64,000 nucleotides of DNA from Leifsonia sp. CL147. Its GTDB lineage: Bacteria; Actinomycetota; Actinomycetes; Actinomycetales; Microbacteriaceae. Of this stretch, positions 28,201-36,812 are shown in pieces. Every line of letters starts with the position of its first letter. Within the stretch, counting starts at the first letter, position 1. The notes below the pieces were generated by a model. It was not told where the DNA came from, did no database searches, and was given only the letters and a program-made list of their open reading frames with translations. Location of the stretch: assembly GCF_900114565.1 (NCBI RefSeq), contig NZ_FOTM01000005.1:62001-126000 (forward strand). The letters are read 5' to 3'. The translations under genes and the position numbers were made by a program.

Positions 28201-31200
28201 ACAAACGATGGAACGGTCTGGGAAAGGGTATAGCTGTGGGCGCTGTTCGGATCGGCCGGATTGGCGGTCTTGCTGTTGCCCGGCAACCAGACCGCCGTGC
28301 GCCGGCCGAGCGGGTCGTAGGTAAGGTCTGTGATCTTGGCGTTCTGATCCGACACCTCGACGGGGACGTTCCACGTCGGCTGATACGTCGTACTCGTCTT
28401 CCAAGTGACGGGAGCTGTGGTGTTCGTCACAACAGCGCTCGTGAGGCTGCCGGGCTCTGCCGCACCGGCCGCAGGGGTGTATGCGGTCGTCGTCGTGTGA
28501 CTTAACGCATCCGTGGAGGAGACAACTCGGCCCATGGCGTCGAATGCGCTCTTCGTCATGACGGTGTACTGCGGCTGGTTGGATCCGTCGTAGCTGGTGG
28601 CAGTACCACTCTCGGTGACGTCACCCAGAGTCGGAGAGGCGCCGTACCCGAGAGAGTCGAACGCGGTACGGGTTTCGCTCGCGACGTTCGCCGGCGTGAA
28701 GGCCGTTGCACACGTCGCGCTCACGTTCCGTGTGTGTGAGACCAACCCGATGAGCCACGCACTCGTGTTGTTGACGTAATCGCTGGTGACACATGATGCG
28801 GGTGCGCTGTCGCTGTGCGTGGTTTCGACGGTGGTGGGGTATCCGTAGGTCGGATCGTGAGTGGTCGTGGTCGTCGTTGTCACGCTCCCGCCGGTGCTCA
28901 GCGGGGTGGAAGCCGTCGTGACGTGGTCACCGGTCATGTATGCAGTGCCGAAGCTGTCGCTCGCCGTCTGACCGGAGACCCAGAGGCCGGCGTTCGTCGT
29001 ATCGGAGACGACTTGCCCGCCGGAGCCGTTGCTGACCTTCGTTTCGTAGGCATTTCCGGCGAACCACAGATCGTCCGGGATGCTGGTGCCTGTGACCATG
29101 ACACTCTTCGTGCCGCCCGAGGCGCCGGCACGGTCGCCGTTGAGTCCCTGGTAAAAGGTGTAGTCGGTGCGCTTCTCAGCGGAGGGCGCGTTCGGGTCGC
29201 CGGAGAGGACGGTCACCTGGTTGAATCCGGCGAATCGGGACCATGTCCGCTCCTTGCTGGGAACCAGTGGGGACGTCTCATAACGCCACGCGGGCGTGCC
29301 GTACGTGTACGTCGTGATCTGGTTTGCGACGTTCGGCGTACCCGTTACCGGGCTTGCCTGCACCTGAGTGACGACGTATTTGTGGAACAGGTCCATCTGC
29401 GGCTGGTTGCCGGGCGGCGCCCACTCTTCGGGGAAGCAGCGCCGATTGTTGCTCCAGGGGTTGGCCAAGATGCTGGGGCCGTCAGAAGGCTGGCAGTCCG
29501 TCCCGGAGTACTGGACGTTGATCGACCCGCCGAGACTGGTGACAACCCCACTCAGCCGGTACTTGTAGAGCGCCGAGAACGTCAGCGTCATCACACGGTT
29601 CTGCATCGGCGTGCCCGAGAACAGGGTCGGCGGCTCCGTGGCCGTGCCACCGACGTACCCCGTGTGATCGACGCGTGTAAGCCACAGCGAGTGCGCTCCC
29701 CCATCGCCCGGGTCTGGGAACGAGTGGGAGAGAGCCCAGGAGTCGACTTTCGTCGCCACGCCGGCAGACCACGAGGTTGTGGTGATGCTGGCGAGTGTGG
29801 ATACGGTCCAGAAGCTCGGCGAAAGCAGTCCGGTGCAGCTTCCGCTCGTGCAGTTCTGGTCGAAGGGCACGTCCGGATAGTCCGCCGGATGCGCTGGAGC
29901 GGTCGCGAAACCTGCCGACGGCTCGCTGGTGCAGTTCGCGTGGCTGGCGTCGTCGCAACGCCCATAGGCGTCGTAGCCGAAGCTCACCGTGGCAGACGCT
30001 GCATTCGCATCGGTGACGTGGTTGACATTCATCCCGTAATCGATGTGATCGAGCTCCCCGCCACGCATGTAGAGGGTGGGGGTCGTTCCCTGCCGCGAGT
30101 AGATGTTGTTCTGCGCGTTGTAGTAGTAGACCTCGGCGTTGCCGTGGACATCGACGACCTCGTCGAGGTTCCAGCGCCACGCCTGCATGCAGAAGGCGGT
30201 GCTGTTGCACGGTTCACCCGGGTCGTTGCCGAAGACGGGCACAGTCCAGGTGGACTGGGACGCGGACCGCGAACCGAAGAAGTATCGAGTGCCGTCGGTG
30301 GTGGTGACCACCCAGCAGTCGACATCCCACGTCCCGTTGCTGCCACAGTTCGGGCTGCCCGCTGCGTGCTGAATCCGTGTGCCATCATCGGATTGCAGAC
30401 GCCACTGCCCCGTGGTGCCGATCTGCGTGAGTTGTCCGGCATGCCCGGCGATGGAGAGGGTGGCGTTGTCCGCCTTCCAGCAGAGATCCCCAGAGTTTGC
30501 GATCGGCCCGGTCGGTCCATCGTCCAAAGCGCAGGGAACATAGTTGCGCTGAATGAAACCGCCGGCAGTAAGGCTCCACCCCTCACCTACAGCAGAGGGC
30601 TGATTGTTGGTAGCGCCCGTCTCACCATCCACCGATTGGGAGTCGTAGCTGAGAGCGACTTTCGGTTGCGGGCCGGCGGCGACAGGCACAGTACGGATCG
30701 GATACGACCAGGAGAAGTCACCCGTCTGTGTCGAAACGTCCCATTCGGCCGCAGTGTTAAGGGGCGTCGCGGTGTAGTCGCCGGACCCGGCCGACGACGC
30801 ACCCGATGCCTGCGCGGTCATCATCATTGGGGTGCTCGAGGCTTGGGGCGTCAAGAGCACGCTGTTCTTCGTTTCCGTAGCGGCTAGGGGTTTGGCGGCA
30901 GCGGCAACGGACTTCTGTGACGTTGCTTCCGAAGCCGGGACTTGCACCCATCGCAGACGGCTGGCGTAGTCCCCGCCATAGAGCGAGGCCAGGACATTCG
31001 TCGGGATCTGAACGGCGACAGGACCCGCTGACCTCGAGCCGTCTGTGCGCTGGATCTCGATAGCGATCGGTGAGCCGGTTCGCTTCTTCGCATCCTGCGG
31101 ACTCAGCACCGAGGCGTGGACCTTTTCAGGTCCGCTAGTGCCTGCAGCCGAAGCCGAGCCGGCCTTCGCGGAGGCATGGCTGAGCTTGACGGCGGATCCT

Positions 31201-31508
31201 CCGACCGATTGCCAGTCCCCATCGATCGTCGCCTTCGAAGTGGCTCCGATCGATGAACTCTTCGTCAGGTTCGGGTCGCCGTTCCCCGCGGTGAGGGGCT
31301 TGACCGTGATCGGCTTGGACCTTGTGGAGGATGAGGGGCTGGGTGCCGCTGTTGTGCTCGCGTGTCCAGGTACGGGTGGCAGTTGCGACAATTGCGTTTG
31401 CGATGTCTGAGCTGCCTGAGCCGCAACAGGCTGCAACAGGGATGCGCTCAGAGCGCCGGCCACCAGAAGCGTCACGGCGATACGAGAACGTGAACGTGTA
31501 AACCGCAT
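25230..31508 (-). CDS. RHS-repeat polymorphic toxin with restriction-endonuclease-like C-terminal domain
   Basis: A 2,092-residue secreted protein. It begins with a signal peptide (SRIAVTLLVAGALSASLL, cleavage near AQAAQ). A low-complexity region and a long RHS/YD-repeat body follow (YDSLGNLSSLSG, YDALGR-like units throughout). The RHS core closes with ARSYDSVIGKFLSVDSVL and SNSPITLADPSGLDPC. The variable tip is about 230 residues and ends in a domain with GQAGEAAVRASYDIGPKVSE and an Asp...Glu-Val-Lys pattern (FDGLNDEAVSEVKNV), which looks like a PD-(D/E)xK nuclease-fold toxin. The ATG at 31508 follows GAGGAG; a GTG at 31523 would overlap the upstream gene. The RHS shell is expected to encapsulate the toxin. 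Codon use and GC are lower than in flanking housekeeping genes. Confidence 0.92.
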   Translation of the reverse strand: MRFTRSRSRIAVTLLVAGALSASLLQPVAAQAAQTSQTQLSQLPPVPGHASTTAAPSPSSSTRSKPITVKPLTAGNGDPNLTKSSSIGATSKATIDGDWQSVGGSAVKLSHASAKAGSASAAGTSGPEKVHASVLSPQDAKKRTGSPIAIEIQRTDGSRSAGPVAVQIPTNVLASLYGGDYASRLRWVQVPASEATSQKSVAAAAKPLAATETKNSVLLTPQASSTPMMMTAQASGASSAGSGDYTATPLNTAAEWDVSTQTGDFSWSYPIRTVPVAAGPQPKVALSYDSQSVDGETGATNNQPSAVGEGWSLTAGGFIQRNYVPCALDDGPTGPIANSGDLCWKADNATLSIAGHAGQLTQIGTTGQWRLQSDDGTRIQHAAGSPNCGSNGTWDVDCWVVTTTDGTRYFFGSRSASQSTWTVPVFGNDPGEPCNSTAFCMQAWRWNLDEVVDVHGNAEVYYYNAQNNIYSRQGTTPTLYMRGGELDHIDYGMNVNHVTDANAASATVSFGYDAYGRCDDASHANCTSEPSAGFATAPAHPADYPDVPFDQNCTSGSCTGLLSPSFWTVSTLASITTTSWSAGVATKVDSWALSHSFPDPGDGGAHSLWLTRVDHTGYVGGTATEPPTLFSGTPMQNRVMTLTFSALYKYRLSGVVTSLGGSINVQYSGTDCQPSDGPSILANPWSNNRRCFPEEWAPPGNQPQMDLFHKYVVTQVQASPVTGTPNVANQITTYTYGTPAWRYETSPLVPSKERTWSRFAGFNQVTVLSGDPNAPSAEKRTDYTFYQGLNGDRAGASGGTKSVMVTGTSIPDDLWFAGNAYETKVSNGSGGQVVSDTTNAGLWVSGQTASDSFGTAYMTGDHVTTASTPLSTGGSVTTTTTTTHDPTYGYPTTVETTHSDSAPASCVTSDYVNNTSAWLIGLVSHTRNVSATCATAFTPANVASETRTAFDSLGYGASPTLGDVTESGTATSYDGSNQPQYTVMTKSAFDAMGRVVSSTDALSHTTTTAYTPAAGAAEPGSLTSAVVTNTTAPVTWKTSTTYQPTWNVPVEVSDQNAKITDLTYDPLGRRTAVWLPGNSKTANPADPNSAHSYTLSQTVPSFVTTTTLKATSKVTTYSLYDGLGQLIQNQAPNVAGKTTVTDYGYDTQGNQTLVDNPYWTADVTPSGTLFVPNNVSNIPSATATQYDPSGRLTAQLTLSYGAEKFRTTSSYPGSDRTDVNPPSGGTPTTTFSNSLGQRTSLVQYQASSISATAPTITTTYSYDTLGKLATMRDQDGNTWTWNYDLLGNQTSATDPDTGTTTTKYDAGGNLVTSTDARGVVLAYTYDTLNRKTAVYTGSPAGAIQSKWTYDGVTGALGQISSATTYTGSTPTVPGAAYTTSYTGYDSGYQPTGQTVSIPAAAPAFGGTSYSFTLQYNRDETLKTKVIPAMGGLGIEGLRYGYDSLGNLSSLSGTNTYGIINYTNVGQVGSITRGNTVALASSFGYDPATGALAGKVETETNGSTISTPATLTYTRNSAGDITEAQNKGTSATDTQCYQYDTLRNLTQAWTPANNTCDPAGPGASTTLGGPAPYWTSYGIDDVTGNRTQTTNHTSGGTATSASTYGYPVAGATQPHAVSTIATTGAGAGTSSYRYDPAGNTTSRPGQTMAWDSLGRLASITVAGVTQSNVYTPDGHLFLQTDSTTGSTLFIGETQLHLAPGSSTSTAVRDYDAAGHTVAERTTKAGVTGSSMLFTATDNNGTVYLEIDATSGALTQRYTDPNGNSRGTAATWSSGNGYLNAATNPFASLTQLGARSYDSVIGKFLSVDSVLSPFDPGQNNGYSYSSNSPITLADPSGLDPCTSETTWSYFACGGTPPPANGNDGSGNTNPSTSGGLGSSAIGSSDGGDTGQASPGAGSMESSSTEYACSVSYMACPAPAKGEIPAWDNPVPADELTLMATFVAGAAAEACEGTEVEAEACSELYAAESENWQAEVETLKSDEGLNGAAGGAGPVRIGQAGEAAVRASYDIGPKVSEVIDGRKRIFDGLNDEAVSEVKNVQYQAFTQQLKDSLAYAQANGRRFDLYVRGGESETTLSGPLKAAVMSGEVNLRFIP

Positions 31509-31519
31509 CGTCGAGCTCC

Positions 31520-34480
31520 TCACTGCGGGTCCTGGTAGTTGGTGATGTTGGTGAGCTGTGCCGACGTAGGGACGCCGGGAAGCACGACGAGGTCAGACAC
31601 GTTGCCGACCCAAGGCGTAGCGATCTGCCCGGTGCTCAATACCTTGGAGCCCAGTGTGATGGGCGCCGAAGACCCGGGGTCTCCCGCCGGGTCGACGAAT
31701 GCTGCCGCAGCGATGGAAGTCTGGTCGCGGTAAACCCGGATCTGAGAGTTGTTCGCGTCCCACACCCCGGTCAGATGTACCCAGGTGTTGGCGGGGAGGA
31801 GGTTCTGCGATGCCGTCGCGCTTGCACATCCCGTAGCGGCGACTCCCGACGCCTGGCTGGTTACGCAGAACTCCGCGACCTGACCGTTGGTTCGGAGTTC
31901 GAATCCGGGCCCGTTCGCCGTGCCAGTCTGCGAGACCAACGTGTGGATACCGGTCAGGTCGGTTGCTTTTGCCCAGAGCCCGACGGCGAACGATTGTGCG
32001 GAGTCCGTTACTGCTGCAGTCGTGTTGATCGTCGACGTAAGCGATGCGCCGCTCAGGCTGAGGACATAACCGAAGCCGGTCTGTCCACTGGATATGTCAC
32101 TGTCGGTTGCAGTTGCCCCAGCTCCGGCAGGTACGAGAAGATCGGCGGCCTTCACCTGCCCAGCGTCGTGAATGGCGAACGGCACCTGAGGCGGCGGAGG
32201 CGCATACGCGTAATCCGGTTCAGTGATCCACCCGTGGCCCGTACCCGGACTTACGTAGCCGAGATTGGTTTCGGTAAAGTCTGCGTTCGCGAACCCGATC
32301 TCCGGCACGCTCGGAGCATTGTTCGTGGGGACCGTGGCCGCGTAGTTTCCAACTGCGTCGACCGCAAGCACCTCGACGGTCATGTTCGCGCTCGAGACAG
32401 GGAAATGGATCGTCGTTGGCGACGAGGTCGAGCACACGTATCCGACGACGGTGCCATCGGCCAAGGTCGTCATGGGTTGGGCGCAGGTCTTCTGATTGGG
32501 CAGGAACTGTCCCGTCGGCGGAAGACCCGGAGCGGCACTGCCCTGGTTCGCGGTCCAATACATCCAGCCAGCGACACGGCTCGAGGCGCTTCCCCCGAAG
32601 CTCACTGTCGCGGTGCCCTGGGAACCCATCGCTCCTCCCGATGTCACAACCGTCGATGGCGCATCGAAGTTGCTTGACAACACTTGGAAGTAGCAGTCGA
32701 TCGAGTGCGGGCCCGTGGCTAATCCGTCGGAGGGCACAAGGTAGTACTTATATATGTGCCCGTCGAGCAGCGGCTGTGGACCGTTCGTCTGTCCCCAGTT
32801 CGCGAGTTGGGGGCCGTAGTTCAGGCTGACTGTTCCCGCGCTGTTCGGCGTGAGCCACTGCGCGTAAAAGGATTGCGCCGTGGCGCCGGTCATGTCGTTG
32901 ATATAGAGCAGCGCCTGCAAGCTCGCCTGGCTTGCGGCGTCGGGATCGGTGATCGTCCCGAACATCGGTACGGCCGACAGCCCGCTTGTGGCGTTCACCC
33001 CCCTCGTGGAGACAAGGATGGGATTCGTCTTCGAAGATCCCGCGCAGGATCGAACATTGCCTGCTCCATAGTCGAGATGCAGGTTGGTGGGCTGGTTCGG
33101 TGGAGTGTTGTACTGGGTGAGCAGGCTCGCATTCCACTGGTAGTGCTTTCGCGTCAGCGAGTTGCTCTCATCTGCGACGCGCAGTCCGAGGGTGAGGCTG
33201 GGAAGCGAGTTGGCGGCCGCATACACCGCGCCCTGCGTGACATTCCATCCCACGGTCGCCGGATTCGGTGCGCACGGCCCCCCATTCGCGTCGCCCTGCT
33301 GATCAAGGAGCTGAGCCCACGCGCCTGGTTCCGTATTCCACGTGAATCCGGTTGCGGTGGAGGCGTAGCGCCAGGCCTGGACCAGTGTCGTATCGCACGA
33401 GTTCGAGTACGTCTGATAGATGTTCAGGTACGAGGAGTTGATCTGCTTCCCCTCGAGCACGCCAGTGTCGAACTGGAAGAACGCGCGAGACAGGTAGCCG
33501 ACGCCACCCTGGATCCCGTATCCGACGCTGTCCTCCGGCGGGTCGAAGTACGACTGCGTCGGATAAGCGCGGTCGTCATACCAGTCCGCGATCAGGTGCG
33601 AGCTGTAGCCGCTCCAGGCCGGGTCGACATAGAGCGGGTAGGTCAAACCCGCCGTGGCCGTGACATTGCTGACATCCAGCGAGACCGACGATGTGTCTGC
33701 TTGAAATGCAAGCCCGCGCGGCTCGGAGCCGGCGCTGCTATCAGCGCTCGCTCCCGGCGCTGAGGAATCCCACCACAGCGGCGTCGCCGAGCTGACAACC
33801 GCTGCGGACGGCGTCGTTGCCAGCAAGCTACGGGTCTTGGTCTGCACTGTCGGCGTCGCACCTCCAACGGTGAACTTCACCGTTGCGAGCCGCGGGTCGG
33901 CAGCGGCAGAAGGCGACTTGATCACCAAGACCTCGGACATGCCGAGTTGGGTTGCAGCGACCCGGAGGTCCACATCCGGGAAGACGTTCTGGTAGACCGC
34001 GCTGGAACCATCCAGTTTGGGCGTCGGCAAAGTCCCGTAGGGCCAGGACTCCGTCATCCAGCTGCCGTCGGTAGAGAGCACTTGGGCCAGCGAGTTGTTC
34101 CCTCCGGTTGAAAACCGCACCGGGGACGCAGCCGCGGCCGGCGCCTCCCAGCCGTTCTGGAGGGAAAGAGTCGTGTCCTCCGGGACCCAGTCGCCATTCT
34201 TCTGGACCCGCTCCGGTACCACGTCCGACTCGGCTTGAAAGCCGCCATCGGGAAGTGCGTTCACAATCGCCGTTGGTGAGGTCTCCGAATCGACCCGCAC
34301 CTTGTGAGCGAATTGCACCGCGATGGCGTGTGCCGCATCTTCGGTGGAAGCGGAGGCCGCATCCGTGATCCCGGAACCAGTGTCTGCTGCCGACGCCGGC
34401 AGTGACACAAACAACGACGCTGTCAGGGCAACAACCGTGCCGATGCATAGGTTTAGACGAGCGCGGCTCAGCAGTCGCAC
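31520..34480 (-). CDS. Secreted LamG-like/DNRLRE-like protein, partner of the RHS toxin
   Basis: A 986-residue exported protein. The GTG at 34480 gives a clean signal peptide (LNLCIGTVVALTASLFVSLP, then ASAAD) and has GGAGGA just upstream. An N-terminal propeptide-like region is followed by a DNRLRE-like beta domain (SYLNIYQTYSNSCDTTLVQA, then GFTWNTEPGAW), Ig-like segments (PNQPTNLHLDYG) and a C-terminal LamG-type jellyroll (FAVGLWAKATDLTGIHTLVS, then NTWVHLTGVWDANNSQIRVY). Such proteins regularly precede RHS toxin genes in actinobacteria. Its stop codon lies 11 bases before the toxin start, so both are co-transcribed. It may anchor or deliver the toxin at the cell surface; that role is inferred. 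Confidence 0.85.
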   Translation of the reverse strand: MRLLSRARLNLCIGTVVALTASLFVSLPASAADTGSGITDAASASTEDAAHAIAVQFAHKVRVDSETSPTAIVNALPDGGFQAESDVVPERVQKNGDWVPEDTTLSLQNGWEAPAAAASPVRFSTGGNNSLAQVLSTDGSWMTESWPYGTLPTPKLDGSSAVYQNVFPDVDLRVAATQLGMSEVLVIKSPSAAADPRLATVKFTVGGATPTVQTKTRSLLATTPSAAVVSSATPLWWDSSAPGASADSSAGSEPRGLAFQADTSSVSLDVSNVTATAGLTYPLYVDPAWSGYSSHLIADWYDDRAYPTQSYFDPPEDSVGYGIQGGVGYLSRAFFQFDTGVLEGKQINSSYLNIYQTYSNSCDTTLVQAWRYASTATGFTWNTEPGAWAQLLDQQGDANGGPCAPNPATVGWNVTQGAVYAAANSLPSLTLGLRVADESNSLTRKHYQWNASLLTQYNTPPNQPTNLHLDYGAGNVRSCAGSSKTNPILVSTRGVNATSGLSAVPMFGTITDPDAASQASLQALLYINDMTGATAQSFYAQWLTPNSAGTVSLNYGPQLANWGQTNGPQPLLDGHIYKYYLVPSDGLATGPHSIDCYFQVLSSNFDAPSTVVTSGGAMGSQGTATVSFGGSASSRVAGWMYWTANQGSAAPGLPPTGQFLPNQKTCAQPMTTLADGTVVGYVCSTSSPTTIHFPVSSANMTVEVLAVDAVGNYAATVPTNNAPSVPEIGFANADFTETNLGYVSPGTGHGWITEPDYAYAPPPPQVPFAIHDAGQVKAADLLVPAGAGATATDSDISSGQTGFGYVLSLSGASLTSTINTTAAVTDSAQSFAVGLWAKATDLTGIHTLVSQTGTANGPGFELRTNGQVAEFCVTSQASGVAATGCASATASQNLLPANTWVHLTGVWDANNSQIRVYRDQTSIAAAAFVDPAGDPGSSAPITLGSKVLSTGQIATPWVGNVSDLVVLPGVPTSAQLTNITNYQDPQ

Positions 34481-35020
34481 GATTCCTCCGATTGGTCCCC
34501 CGCCGGCCCCCGTGACCAACATCCGGAATCTAGGGCCTCCAGGTGCCCCTGTGAAAACTTTCAAGAAACGGACTTCCGCGGAATCCCGGGGAGTCCACCC
34601 CCTGTATTGGGGGTGACAAGGTCAAGGACTCGAGTCCCGCGGATGGCAAATCGGGTCACAGAAGAGAGCAGAGCGGAGCGTGGGAAGGGTCGATGGTGCA
34701 TCCACCCGAGCTGAGCGCGCGCAGCGGCGTTGAGGTCAAAATGGAGGATCCAAACTCGGTCTGCATCGACGTGGTGGTTCGGCTCGGAGCGTGCCTCGTG
34801 TGTGACGTCTTCGGCGGATTATCGGGTGTTGCGACGTCGGGCGCGCGGTGAGGCGTTGGTGGTCGCGTAGGCCATGTCGCGGGCGGATCGCTGGTGTCCT
34901 GATTCAGCCTCTTCCGGTCCCCGTTGACTGAAAGGCTTTCCCGCCCGACACGAATCAATAGCCGCTATCCGGGTTTCGGCGTGAACGGGAGCGGCCGGCC
35001 TCTCCTTCGGACCCGAGCGG
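34481..35020. other. Gene-poor region upstream of the RHS operon
   Basis: No convincing gene is seen in these 540 bases. It should contain the promoter of the leftward toxin operon. A 7-bp stem (CACCCCC at 34596-34602, GGGGGTG at 34609-34615, loop TGTATT) lies about 116 bases before the GTG and could be regulatory. The part from 34660 to 34960 has short, biased open frames on the minus strand that look like degraded DNA. Confidence 0.5.
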
Positions 35021-35290
35021 TCAGCCCGCTGAGGAGATGTGGGAGAAGGCTTGGAGAAACAGGCTGAGCCAGACGATGAAGAAGACCACCCCGAAGAGGG
35101 TGAACAGCGAGCCGATGAGGACGGCTGCGCGCGCCAGCCCTCGGCCGCCCTCTCCGCTCGTGCGGGTCTGCTGAAGGCCGATGATTCCGAGCACGATGCC
35201 GGCAATGGGAACCATGAAGGCAGCGATGAACCCGACGAGAGCGATGGTATTGATCTTCTGGGTCGGTGCTGGAAGCTGAGGGGTGGTCAC
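35021..35290 (-). CDS. Small DUF4190-like membrane protein
   Basis: An 89-residue protein with two long hydrophobic helices (INTIALVGFIAAFMVPIAGI and AAVLIGSLFTLFGVVFFIVW) separated by a short glycine-rich loop (LQQTRTSGEGGRGLA), the pattern of DUF4190 proteins. The GTG at 35290 follows a TAGAAA box by six bases, suggesting a leaderless transcript. Function unknown. Confidence 0.75.
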   Translation of the reverse strand: MTTPQLPAPTQKINTIALVGFIAAFMVPIAGIVLGIIGLQQTRTSGEGGRGLARAAVLIGSLFTLFGVVFFIVWLSLFLQAFSHISSAG

Positions 35291-35372
35291 GCGTCATTTC
35301 TACCGCATGCGACGGTCGAAGCGCTCTCTCGCGTCCGGATGTCTACACCAGTTGGACGCTATGAGTTCGTCG

Positions 35373-35446
35373 TAGGGCGGACGGGACTTGAACCCGTGAC
35401 CGAGGAATTATGAGTTCCCTGCTCTGACCAGCTGAGCTACCGCCCC
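35373..35446 (-). tRNA. tRNA-Met (CAT), elongator type
   Basis: Minus-strand cloverleaf of 74 bases. The acceptor GGGGCGG pairs with CCGCCCT (one G-U at the end), and the D-arm is GCTC...GAGC. The anticodon loop CTCATAA (anticodon CAT) is on stem GGGAA/TTCCT. The T-arm is ACGGG TTCAAGT CCCGT and the discriminator is A. The CTCATAA loop matches actinobacterial elongator Met rather than Ile2 or initiator. CCA is not encoded. Confidence 0.92.
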
Positions 35447-35465
35447 GATCGCGCGCCGGTTCCCG

Positions 35466-36719
35466 TCACTCGGGAGCGGGCACGCTGGGGGCCGCATCCG
35501 TCACCGGGTCGGCCACCGGCTCACCACGATACAGGCTTTCGAAGGTGCTGATCGTGGTCTGGATGTCGTGGGCGGCGACGATCCGGAGGGAGCCGTGCTT
35601 GAGCACGTCGAGCTCCTCCTGCGGCATCGTGAGAACGCGCTCCAGCTTGTCCGCGAGGTCCTGCGCGTCACCGGGACGGAACAGGTATCCGTTCTCGCCG
35701 TCGTGCACGAGGTGCGGCAGGGCCATCGCATCCGCGGCGACGACCGGGAGGGCGGAGGCCATGGCCTCCATAGTGGCGATGGATTGCAGTTCGGCGATCG
35801 ACGGCATCGCGAACACCGTTGCACGGCTGTACGCCTCGCGCAGCTGCTGGTCGCTGACGTAGCCGAGGAACTCGACGCGGTCCGTGATCCCCGTCGTCTC
35901 CGCCATCGTCTGCAGGTTCTTCAGCTGGTCGCCGCCGCCGACGATCTGGAGGTGGGCATCCAGGGTGGCCGGCAGCAGCTTCATCGCCTTGAGGAGCACG
36001 TCGATGTGCTTCTCACCGGTGATCCGGCCGACGAAGAGGATGCGGTTCGCCGTGCGGGGCGTGAAGTCGGGGGTGTAGTTGTGGGCGTCGATGCCGCACG
36101 AGACCGCGTGGATGTCACGGAGGCCGGTCGAGCGCTCCAGGAACTCGGCCGCCTTGCGGGTCGGCGTGGTGACGGCCTCGGCGCGGTCGAAGGTGGGGCG
36201 GGCGTCCGCCCAGGCGAGCTTGACGAAGGTCTTCTGCAGGAACTTCGGCAGGAGGGTGAACTCCACGACGTTCTCGGCCATCACGTGGTTCGTGGCCACG
36301 ATGCGGATCCCGCGCTTCTCGGCCTCCGCGGCGAGGCCCCGGCCGACGACGATGTGCGATTGGATGTGGACCACATCCGGCTTCACCTGGTCGAGGACCC
36401 GGCGGGCGTTCGCTTTGCTGGTCCACGGGAGCGCGAACCTCAGCCAGTCATGGGGATACCAGCGCCAGCTGCGCAGGCGGTGCACGGTCATCTTCTGACC
36501 CTGGTGCTCCTCGACCCACGTTCCGTGCCTGCGGCTGGCCGCGGGCGCGACGATGTGCACGTCGTGCCCGTGCTCCACGAGTCCGGCGGCGAGGCGCTCC
36601 GCGAAGCGGGCGGCTCCGTTGACGTCGGGGGCGAACGTGTCGCACCCCATCACGATGGTCAGCGGCTGCTTGGCCGCGGGCGCAGAGGACGTGGGATGCG
36701 GTCCGCTCGAATCAGGCAC
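35466..36719 (-). CDS. GT4 family glycosyltransferase
   Basis: A 417-residue enzyme with two Rossmann domains. The N-terminal acceptor domain shows FAPDVNGAARFAERLAAGL and VVHIQSHIVVGRGLA. The C-terminal nucleotide-sugar domain shows ILFVGRITGEKHIDVLLKAM, QIVGGGDQLKNL and the EX7E-type region AELQSIATMEAMASALPVVA. It resembles alpha-mannosyl or alpha-glucosyl transferases acting on phosphatidylinositol or diacylglycerol in actinobacteria. The donor sugar cannot be assigned. GTG start with an AGGGA box upstream. It is downstream of a DMT permease on the same strand. Confidence 0.88.
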   Translation of the reverse strand: MPDSSGPHPTSSAPAAKQPLTIVMGCDTFAPDVNGAARFAERLAAGLVEHGHDVHIVAPAASRRHGTWVEEHQGQKMTVHRLRSWRWYPHDWLRFALPWTSKANARRVLDQVKPDVVHIQSHIVVGRGLAAEAEKRGIRIVATNHVMAENVVEFTLLPKFLQKTFVKLAWADARPTFDRAEAVTTPTRKAAEFLERSTGLRDIHAVSCGIDAHNYTPDFTPRTANRILFVGRITGEKHIDVLLKAMKLLPATLDAHLQIVGGGDQLKNLQTMAETTGITDRVEFLGYVSDQQLREAYSRATVFAMPSIAELQSIATMEAMASALPVVAADAMALPHLVHDGENGYLFRPGDAQDLADKLERVLTMPQEELDVLKHGSLRIVAAHDIQTTISTFESLYRGEPVADPVTDAAPSVPAPE

Positions 36720-36812
36720 GTGGTTCGTTCCCTACGGTCGGGGGCTTCGGAAGGCGAATCCGGCGACGGTTTCGCGGTCCGGGCGTTGGTGGTGCCCGGT
36801 CGATTCAACGGC

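Noticed and set aside
34656-34958. Small minus-strand gene upstream of the RHS operon
   Set aside because: Composition is Pro/Thr/Ser-rich and irregular, no ribosome-binding site, no homology that I can recognise.
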